Shown here piece after piece: positions 8,738 through 15,243 of a DNA stretch of 64,000 nt (the first letter of the stretch is position 1; every line of letters begins with the position of its first letter). A program made the position numbers and the translations under genes. The DNA is from Pseudomonadales bacterium (GTDB lineage: Bacteria; Pseudomonadota; Gammaproteobacteria; Pseudomonadales; Halieaceae). The notes under the pieces are model-generated. The model had not been told where the DNA came from. It saw only the letters and a program-made list of their open reading frames with translations, and searched no databases. Location of the stretch: NCBI GenBank assembly GCA_024234735.1, contig JACKNV010000003.1, forward strand, positions 124,001-188,000, read 5' to 3'.

Positions 8738-8951
8738 AACCGCCTCCCGCGCCGCCCTCGGCGCCGCGCGCGCCCTCGCGCACCTGATAGACATGGTGGC
8801 CGTAGGCGCTGGACAGCGGATCGCGATTAAAACTCATGATCGGGTCCGCCAGGTGCTGGCGCTCATAGGGCTTTACCCAGGGCTCGGTGGCGCAGCCCCC
8901 GCCGAGGGCACACAGCGCGGCCAGTAGCAGCTTGGTTACGGTATCGCTCAT
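8724..8951 (-). CDS. DUF4266 small lipoprotein with Gly-Cys tail
   Basis: Very small exported protein of 75 residues. The N-terminus has a short signal ending in GGGC20, a weak lipobox. The core VKPYERQHLADPIMSFNRDP is the DUF4266 signature. The last residues are glycine-rich and end GGGCGCN, placing two cysteines two and four positions from the C-terminus. The gene begins four bases after the tlpA-like stop and its 3' end overlaps the DUF3570 start, so the three are co-translated. The thiol tail next to a thioredoxin-like protein suggests metal or redox work, or a modification substrate; that is inference. Confidence 0.82.
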   Translation of the reverse strand: MSDTVTKLLLAALCALGGGCATEPWVKPYERQHLADPIMSFNRDPLSSAYGHHVYQVREGARGAEGGAGGGCGCN

Positions 8952-8955
8952 GTCG

Positions 8956-9447
8956 CTACTCCTTGACCAGGGTGCGCACCTGCGCCTCGTACTCGTCCTC
9001 GTATCCCGGCTTGTAGCCCCGGTGCAGGTAGCGGATAGCGCCGCCGCGATCCACCAGCACAGTGACCGGCATGGCGTCCACCCCGTAGAGCTCGCTGACC
9101 CGGTTGTCGTCGTCGAACAGGATGGGAAAGCTGACCGGGATGTCCCGCAACACCCTGTCGGCCATTGCCCGGTCCTGTTCGACATTGACGCCGAACACGG
9201 TGAAACCCAGGTCGGCATATTTCCGGTGGATGGCCTCCAGTTCCGGCATTTCCTGGCGACAGGGGCCGCACCAGGACGCCCAGAAATTGATCAGCACCAC
9301 CTGGCCGCGGTACTCGCTGAGGCGCACGTTGTCACCGGCGGCACTCTTCAAGGTGAAGTTGGCGGCCGGGCCACTGTCCTGCAGCGCCGCCAGGGCGCCG
9401 CTGAACAGCGACAGGGTAAGGAACAAAAAAGCTCTCATGGCATTCAC
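8956..9447 (-). CDS. TlpA/ResA-type periplasmic thioredoxin
   Basis: Thiol-disulfide oxidoreductase of 163 residues with an N-terminal signal (LFLTLSLFSGALA). The active site WASWCGPC gives C60 and C63, and the later MPVTVLVD segment supplies the cis-proline. The family reduces disulfides in the periplasm, often for cytochrome c haem ligation or for a dedicated partner. Here it lies inside an operon whose first gene encodes a CxxCH protein and whose next gene encodes a protein ending Cys-Gly-Cys-Asn, so either could be its client. A GGAGTG-type ribosome site precedes the ATG. Confidence 0.93.
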   Translation of the reverse strand: MNAMRAFLFLTLSLFSGALAALQDSGPAANFTLKSAAGDNVRLSEYRGQVVLINFWASWCGPCRQEMPELEAIHRKYADLGFTVFGVNVEQDRAMADRVLRDIPVSFPILFDDDNRVSELYGVDAMPVTVLVDRGGAIRYLHRGYKPGYEDEYEAQVRTLVKE

Positions 9448-9464
9448 TCCCGGTAGCGGCGCAG

Positions 9465-10109
9465 CTAGAAAAAGAAATTGACGGCGGTGGAGAGTTCGAA
9501 ATTATTGGTGGTTTCGCTCTCGCCAAAAGCATCGCGGTCAAAGATGTGATCGCGCACGTCCACCCGCCAGCTGATCCAGTCATTGATCAGCAGGCGGTAG
9601 CCCGCACCCACGGTCAGGGTAAAGAAATTGTCGTCGAGGAAGTCCGTGTTGCCGGCCCCGCCGATCAGGAAGAAATCGGATTTCAGGGCGTGGCTGTCCA
9701 GCACGAAGGCTTCCCCCGGCAGAATATTCCAGCCCAGGTTGATGCCGTAGAAGCTGTAGTCGCGCTCGCTGTCCTGGAACAATGGGGCGCCGCCGCTGAG
9801 CTTCTCGTAGCTGGTGAGGTCGCCCTGGGACGCACCGTAACTGGCTTCGAAAAAGAAATCCTCGGAGATGTGCCAGGCCGCCCGCAGGCCGTACAGGAAA
9901 TCGGTGTCGAAGTCCTGGATCGCCAGGATGCCCAGGAACGGACCGACCTCGAAATCCCCGCTATCGATGGCGACCGTCTCGACCTCCCTGGGTTTCACCT
10001 CGGGATCGATGGCCTGCCAGGACTCCGCTTGCTCGTCGCCGTGGGCGACAGTGGCGGCCAGGCTACACAGGGCAGCCGCTAGAAGAATGCGCTTACACCG
10101 ACTGTCCAT
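9465..10109 (-). CDS. Outer-membrane beta-barrel protein
   Basis: Exported protein of 214 residues with a signal peptide ending VAHG. After a short linker (35-50) the sequence runs as regular amphipathic strands (FEVGPFLGILAIQDFD, FFFEASYGAS, YSFYGINLGWNIL, FFTLTVGAGYRLL) and finishes with the aromatic strand ELSTAVNFFF, the usual signal for barrel assembly. It matches the general 'outer membrane beta-barrel domain' type of about eight strands. The start overlaps the end of the upstream SH3/barrel gene by 31 bases. Function is unrecognised; the two barrels presumably act together. Confidence 0.8.
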   Translation of the reverse strand: MDSRCKRILLAAALCSLAATVAHGDEQAESWQAIDPEVKPREVETVAIDSGDFEVGPFLGILAIQDFDTDFLYGLRAAWHISEDFFFEASYGASQGDLTSYEKLSGGAPLFQDSERDYSFYGINLGWNILPGEAFVLDSHALKSDFFLIGGAGNTDFLDDNFFTLTVGAGYRLLINDWISWRVDVRDHIFDRDAFGESETTNNFELSTAVNFFF

Positions 10110-10846
10110 TCGTTCACCTCCTCGTCATCGTCTCTGTCAGTCATGACCACGTAGTATTTGTATTGCAGGCGCAGCAACAGGCGCTTGGTCAGGTAGACCC
10201 GCAGACCGGCGCCCACATTGGCGGTGTTGTCCGTGCGGTCCTCTGTGGATACCAGCGTGGAGCGGGGGTTGGTCTGGCGCACGCCGCCGCCGATGGTTAC
10301 AAAAGGCGAGTAGCGCCACCGCGGGAACATCTGGTGCACAATACTGAGCGTGGCCATCTTGCCGTCGGAGAAGTCCCCGTAGTTCTCGCTGGCAGTCAGC
10401 TCCAGCGACAGGTTGGGCGTGAAATGCCAGCCCAGGTAGACGGCCAGGGTGTCGGTACTGTCGTAGTCTCCGGCCATGAACCCGAATTCCCAGCGGCGCC
10501 GGGTGTAGCTGTCGAAGTCGGGGCTCTTCAGCGCCAGCGGCTGTCCCTGCGCATCCAGGGTGCGGCCTATGTCATCGACGTGTACCCAGCCCTCGACCCC
10601 CCCGGGAGTGCGCACCTTTACCCAGTCGGTGCGCCGGTAAAGCAATTCGAGTTTCTCGCCGCGCTCGGCGATGTGAAAAATGGGGTAGCCGCGACCGGGC
10701 TGGGTGCGCATGTCGACGTAGGGCTGGGCCACGGTGGACACAGCAGGGTCGGTGTCCGCGGTCGCCGTACCGGGCAGCACACCGGCGGCGACCACCAGCA
10801 GTGCCGCCCACAGGCGGGCAGACGTCCTTGTCAGTTGCGTGACCAT
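10079..10846 (-). CDS. SH3 domain plus beta-barrel envelope protein
   Basis: Exported protein of 255 residues. After a signal peptide ending GTATA there is a bacterial SH3 domain (about 38-95) with the typical VDMRTQPGRGYPIFHIAERGE and GWVHVDDI segments, which in this superfamily bind peptidoglycan or protein peptides. Residues 115-255 form a predicted beta-barrel ending EWTVGVSAFF. A barrel carrying a periplasmic SH3 tether could anchor the outer membrane to the cell wall. It follows the HzsA-related gene by 21 bases and overlaps the next barrel gene by 31 bases. Confidence 0.8.
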   Translation of the reverse strand: MVTQLTRTSARLWAALLVVAAGVLPGTATADTDPAVSTVAQPYVDMRTQPGRGYPIFHIAERGEKLELLYRRTDWVKVRTPGGVEGWVHVDDIGRTLDAQGQPLALKSPDFDSYTRRRWEFGFMAGDYDSTDTLAVYLGWHFTPNLSLELTASENYGDFSDGKMATLSIVHQMFPRWRYSPFVTIGGGVRQTNPRSTLVSTEDRTDNTANVGAGLRVYLTKRLLLRLQYKYYVVMTDRDDDEEVNEWTVGVSAFF

Positions 10847-10867
10847 CGCATAACGCCCCGGGAACCG

Positions 10868-13654
10868 TCAGTCGACCAGGCGCGGATCGAAGGGGTTGTT
10901 GAAATACTGCGCGCCGATATCCAGCCACTCGGAAAGCAGGCGCAATTCCGCGGCGCTGAGCATGCCGGTGTGCGCCACCGTGTTGCGGGTACCGGGGACT
11001 GCGATGCCGTCGCCTTCCACACAGTTGTCCGGCAGTGCGGGGGGCGGCGCCGGGCCGCACTCGCCGCCCTCGAAACAGGCGAAAAAGCCCGTGCTGCCGT
11101 TGGCGGAGCCGGCGCGCATTCTCGGGCTGACTACCAGGGTTTCGCCGGTGGTGACGGCGTTGCCTTCGGCGTCGGTAATCGTGCACAGACGCACGCGGTC
11201 GGCCAGTGCGCCGGAGCCGTCCAGCCACTGTTCATTGTCGGTATCCAGCAATTCGCGGTAGGAACGGTAGTGGTCCGGGTCGAGGTCGGAAGCGGTCGCG
11301 GTGAGATCCAACTGCCCCTGTGGCACTGCGGTGTCGCCGGCACTGTGGTGGCAGCCCACGCAGGTGGAAACCAGGTTGCCGGCGGTATCGGCAACCGCGG
11401 CGCGCTCGCGCTCCCAGATCGGCTGGATATGGTCCTCGTAGTTGATGACGATGCGACTGGGCTCGCCGGGATCGAGGTTGGCCACTACCAGCGGCCGGTC
11501 GCCGGCGATGTCGGTCCATGCCGGGTCGTACTCGCGGTCGAGAATGGGCTCGTCCGGGGTCAGCCCCGCAGCGCTCCACTCGTCGCGGTACTGCGGCGCC
11601 AGCGATAGCTGCCGGGCCGCGGCCGCGGGGTTGTCCGCGGGCTGGTGGAAGTCCCAGGTGGCGGCCATGGTCTGACCCGGTTCGGTGGCGAACAGGGTGC
11701 CGCTGTCGGTTCCGGGAAAGCCGGTGTCGCCGCTGTCCAGGGGCCGGGCGCCGGGGTTGGCAGAGGGCGGCTGGGCATCCAGGCGGCCGTGGGGCGCGCT
11801 GCTGGACGGGTCATGGCAGCCGCTGCAGTGCAGCACCTCGCCGGGTGCCAGTTGCAGCCAGTAGTCGTGGCGCGGCCCGATGCGGCGGCCGTTGCTGTCC
11901 AGCACACCGAGGGTGAACGCCCGGTCGGCGGGCACGGTCACGGTCACCGAACCGTCGGGTTCCACCGGCACGTAGCCGGTGATTTCCCGGAAGCCGAAAG
12001 CGCTGCTTACCCCATAGGCGAAGCGCGGGATCTCGATTACCTCGGGGTCCGGTATCGGCACCGGCTGGGTGATCCGCACAAAGCGGGCCGGGCGCACACC
12101 AAAGGCCGCGGTCCCCGGCCGCGAGTGCGCGGCGATACCGGCGGGGGAGCGGTCCTCGCCGTCGAAATCGTAGACGCTGTCGATCAGCAACTGGCCCTGG
12201 TTGGCAAAGGCCAGATCGCTGTTGAAATCGGCCCGTTGCGGCACCAGGTCGGGGTAGTCGCGGGGCTCGGCGGCGATGATTTCACTGACCAGCACGCCCT
12301 CTTTGGCGAGCACCACCGGGCGCTGGGTGTTGTGCACGGTATCGTAGAGCCAGGCGCCGTACAGGGGCGGGGCGAGATCGGTATTGTCGGGCTGCAGGGT
12401 GCAGGGCTGGTAGTCTCCCGGCCGCGCTGGCGCATCCGGGCCGGGGTCGGCGCCGGGGTCGATGACCCGGCACTCACTCCAGGTCACCAGCAGCCGCTGG
12501 GTGCCGTCCCGCAGGGGGTACACCCAGCCGTACTGGCCACCGCGGGAACGCAGGCCGTCGGTGCGGACTTCCGTTGCGGTGAGCGACTGCTGCCCCTGGC
12601 CGTCTGCCCCGGGCGTGACAGCTTGGTCGAAGTCGGCGTAGCCGGCGCTGTCTATCACCACGACCTCGCCCCCGAAGGAGGGCGAATTGAAGGTCATGGC
12701 CACGCTCACCAGGCGGCCGTCATCCAGTTGCCGGGGCCGGGTAAACTCCACTGCCGCGCCTTCGGTACCGGTGCGCTGGCTGTGAAAGCCGTACAGGGAC
12801 GACAGCGCGGCGCCCGAGGGGTCCAGGCTGAACAGGCTGAGGTGGTCGCTGGCGGTGTTGTTCCAGCGGCTGAACACGATTTCGCCGCTGTCCAGTACCG
12901 CGGGGTCCAGGTCGTGACTGAGATTGAACGATATCTGGCGGAACTCGGCGGTGCGGCGTTGCGGGTCGTAGATATGCAGCACCGCGGCGGGATCGTCGCC
13001 GTCCTCGTCCAGGGCGGCGAAGATCTGGCTGCGCCCCTCGTTGAGCAGCCGGGCCTGGCCCGCCACCTGGCGGGTGGAGCTGAACACGATGCGGTCGTCG
13101 GGCAGGAAATGGGGGGCGATATCGTGGCCGCCACCGGTCTCCACCCCCTCGTTGCGTTTGATGCGCGAGGGGATGAGGTAGTCGGCCTGCATGGTCTCCA
13201 GATCCAGGGTCCACAGGTTCCAGGTGGTGCGTTCGAGGTTGGCGGCGACCGGCAGGGGCACCGCGCGCACCGCGAACACCAGGGTCTTGCCATCGTAGGA
13301 GCTTTCCAGATCCTTGATGTCCAGGGCGATGTCCTGCGCTTCGACCTCCTCCTCGGCGGCGACCAGCGCGGCGATCTGTCCGGTGATCTCCACGTCGTCG
13401 GCGCTGGCCGAGGAGCGCTCCCTGACAAACAGCTGCGCCCCCGGATTAAAGGCCAACGGGTCGCGCAGGTCGGTGGGCGCCTCCGGCAGCGGCCGTTTGA
13501 TGTAGGCCACCGGAATCTCCAGCACCACCGGGTCCTCGCCCTGGTCGTTGGTTGTCAGCGTGATACTGTCTCCGCCTCCCCCTGAGCACCCGGCAAGCCC
13601 CGCGGCCTGTGCCAGAAAGACGAGCAATACCAGCGCCGTGTTTGCGCTGCGAAT
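10868..13654 (-). CDS. HzsA-related c-type cytochrome lipoprotein with beta-propeller repeats
   Basis: Large envelope protein (928 residues from the start used here). A lipoprotein signal ends GLAG-C with a Gly-rich linker after it. The first half contains propeller-like strands (TLVFAVRAV, RIVFSSTRQ, IFAALDEDGDD, GEIVFSRWNN). Two haem c sites follow: CSGCH (C610-H614) and CVGCH (C765-H769). This order resembles proteins annotated as HzsA-related (hydrazine synthase alpha), though hydrazine chemistry is not implied. No ATG lies near the signal; an ATT at 13654 follows AGGGGACAGG and gives a textbook signal, while the GTG at 13723 gives a 46-residue leader and lies in an inverted-repeat arm. 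First gene of the left-going operon. Confidence 0.82.
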   Translation of the reverse strand: MRSANTALVLLVFLAQAAGLAGCSGGGGDSITLTTNDQGEDPVVLEIPVAYIKRPLPEAPTDLRDPLAFNPGAQLFVRERSSASADDVEITGQIAALVAAEEEVEAQDIALDIKDLESSYDGKTLVFAVRAVPLPVAANLERTTWNLWTLDLETMQADYLIPSRIKRNEGVETGGGHDIAPHFLPDDRIVFSSTRQVAGQARLLNEGRSQIFAALDEDGDDPAAVLHIYDPQRRTAEFRQISFNLSHDLDPAVLDSGEIVFSRWNNTASDHLSLFSLDPSGAALSSLYGFHSQRTGTEGAAVEFTRPRQLDDGRLVSVAMTFNSPSFGGEVVVIDSAGYADFDQAVTPGADGQGQQSLTATEVRTDGLRSRGGQYGWVYPLRDGTQRLLVTWSECRVIDPGADPGPDAPARPGDYQPCTLQPDNTDLAPPLYGAWLYDTVHNTQRPVVLAKEGVLVSEIIAAEPRDYPDLVPQRADFNSDLAFANQGQLLIDSVYDFDGEDRSPAGIAAHSRPGTAAFGVRPARFVRITQPVPIPDPEVIEIPRFAYGVSSAFGFREITGYVPVEPDGSVTVTVPADRAFTLGVLDSNGRRIGPRHDYWLQLAPGEVLHCSGCHDPSSSAPHGRLDAQPPSANPGARPLDSGDTGFPGTDSGTLFATEPGQTMAATWDFHQPADNPAAAARQLSLAPQYRDEWSAAGLTPDEPILDREYDPAWTDIAGDRPLVVANLDPGEPSRIVINYEDHIQPIWERERAAVADTAGNLVSTCVGCHHSAGDTAVPQGQLDLTATASDLDPDHYRSYRELLDTDNEQWLDGSGALADRVRLCTITDAEGNAVTTGETLVVSPRMRAGSANGSTGFFACFEGGECGPAPPPALPDNCVEGDGIAVPGTRNTVAHTGMLSAAELRLLSEWLDIGAQYFNNPFDPRLVD

Positions 13655-13703
13655 GGTCCTGTCCCCTGATTTATTGGCCCGTTGTGGGCCTTGTTTGCAG
13701 GCC

Positions 13704-13819
13704 AGCTTTGCAAACCAGCTCACAAAGCCGCAAGTAAAAACCTGCGGAATGTAGACATTCCGGAATCTGCACTTTTCTCCAGGTTTTTGTTGCCGCTTTG
13801 TGAGCTGGTTTGCAAAGCT
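13704..13819. repeat. Long imperfect inverted repeat in the divergent promoter region
   Basis: The arms 13704-13744 and 13780-13819 are complementary: the outer 25 bases pair perfectly, and the inner 15-16 pair with a few mismatches and one bulge. The 35-base spacer holds a smaller palindrome (GGAATGT-AG-ACATTCC). The right flank has TTGTGAGCT-N9-AGCTCACAA (13798-13824) and a further GC hairpin at 13829-13847. Transcribed, this would form a long stem just upstream of both operons. It may be a regulatory region, a small palindromic (MITE/REP-like) repeat, or both. There is no transposase nearby. Confidence 0.8.
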
Positions 13820-13969
13820 CACAACCTGACCGGGGCGCGACCCCGGTGCGCGGACCTCTGACACTGCGCAGGGCGCCACAGACCGGCAGCGGACCCGCAT
13901 CCCGCTCAAGTCGGCAGCCATTACCGATAAAAGACGCTGAACACACTGCTATAAAGCGGGTTGGGGGAC

Positions 13970-15232
13970 ATGGGCAACAGTATTACCAGGGCACTGGCGG
14001 TGTGCCTGCTCGGGGCTGCGGTGGCGCACGCCGGGCCGCGCGACCAGGCCAGGCGCATACACGACCGCCTGACCGGCGTACCGCCCAGCAATGCCATGCT
14101 CGATGCCATGGAGGCTGCCATCGGTTCGGGTGACGCTGCGCAGGCGGCGCTGTACGCCATCGACGGCGCGCCCGCGGTGGCCGCCAGCGGTGATTTCTAC
14201 ACGGTCACCCTGAAAAACTGGGCCAGCCCCTGGACCAATGAGGCCCAGGACGCGTTCGCCCCGCTCAACGACTACAGCGCCACGGTCATCGGCCTGGTGC
14301 GCGACGAGGTGGATTTCCGTCAGCTGCTCTACGCCGATATTCTCTACCGCGGCGCGGTGCCGGGTATTCCCGCCTATTCCACCAGCGACAACCGCCACTA
14401 TGAATTTCTCGAAGCCAGCGGTGGCAACCTCGGCGACCCGGCGGTGCTGGTGCGCGCCGCGCAGAGTGCGACTACCGGCCTGCCGGCAACCGCCGTGGCG
14501 GGAGTGCTGACCAGCCGCGCCGCGGCCCGCGCGTTTTTCGTGGACGGCACCAATCGCGCGATGTTTCGTTTCACCCTGCTGAATCACCTGTGCATGGACC
14601 TGGAGCAACTAAAGGACGCCACCCGTCCCACGGACCGCATTCGCCAGGACGTGTCGCGCAGCCCGGGGGGTGACAGTCAGCTGTTTCTCAACCAGTGTGT
14701 CGCCTGCCACAACGGCATGGACCCGCTGGCCCAGGCCTTTGCCTATTACGACTTTCCCTACCCCGACGAGCAGCAGTTTCCCGGCCTGGAACTGGAGGAG
14801 CGCAAGGATATGGGGGAGCTGGTCTACACCCCCGGCGCGGTGCAGGCCAAGTACCTGATCAACGACGCGGTTTTTCCCACCGGCTACGTCACCCCCAATG
14901 ACCACTGGACCAATTACTGGCGCCTGGGGGACAACAGCGAGCGCATTGGCTGGCGCGCGCCGGCGGGCAACAGCGGGGCCGTCGACCTGGCGCTGAACCC
15001 GGCCTATGCAGAGGGCGACGGCGCGGCCTCCCTGGGCAGGGAGCTGGCCAATACCGAGGCGTTTGCCTATTGCCAGGTGAAGAAGGCGTTCCGGGCGGTG
15101 TGCCTGCGCGAGCCCATGCCCACCCTGGATGAATCCATGGCGGTGGACGGTTTCGTCGACACGTTTCACGCCGGGCACAACATGAAGCGTGTATTTGCTG
15201 AAGTGGCGGCGTACTGCGCCGACCACTTGTAG
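13970..15232 (+). CDS. Exported planctomycete-type cytochrome (DUF1549/DUF1588-like)
   Basis: First gene of the right-going operon, 420 residues, with a signal peptide ending VAHAG. The early segment RIHDRLTGVPPS resembles the opening of DUF1549 (PSCyt2) proteins. A single haem site, CVACH (C243-H247), is followed by NGMDPLAQAFAYYDF, like the CxSCH-x-x-IDPLGFAL segment of DUF1588. Such proteins usually pair with a DUF1501 protein, and one is encoded two genes downstream. An in-frame TTG three codons upstream (13961) is an alternative start. A TATAAA at 13950-13955 could be a -10 element, but no good -35 is visible. Confidence 0.78.
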   Translation: MGNSITRALAVCLLGAAVAHAGPRDQARRIHDRLTGVPPSNAMLDAMEAAIGSGDAAQAALYAIDGAPAVAASGDFYTVTLKNWASPWTNEAQDAFAPLNDYSATVIGLVRDEVDFRQLLYADILYRGAVPGIPAYSTSDNRHYEFLEASGGNLGDPAVLVRAAQSATTGLPATAVAGVLTSRAAARAFFVDGTNRAMFRFTLLNHLCMDLEQLKDATRPTDRIRQDVSRSPGGDSQLFLNQCVACHNGMDPLAQAFAYYDFPYPDEQQFPGLELEERKDMGELVYTPGAVQAKYLINDAVFPTGYVTPNDHWTNYWRLGDNSERIGWRAPAGNSGAVDLALNPAYAEGDGAASLGRELANTEAFAYCQVKKAFRAVCLREPMPTLDESMAVDGFVDTFHAGHNMKRVFAEVAAYCADHL

Positions 15233-15243
15233 GGAGCGACGCC

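Noticed and set aside
11645..13585. 646-codon plus-strand ORF
   Set aside because: Shadow of the HzsA-related gene in GC-rich sequence; the minus-strand product has CxxCH sites and a lipoprotein signal.
13704..13819. Retron or other structured ncRNA
   Set aside because: The long stem invites this, but there is no reverse transcriptase or other partner gene next to it.
13798..13824. Resemblance of TTGTGAGC/GCTCACAA to lac operator half-sites
   Set aside because: The half-sites are 11 bases apart rather than adjacent or one base apart, and no LacI-type regulator is nearby; treated as part of the larger palindrome.
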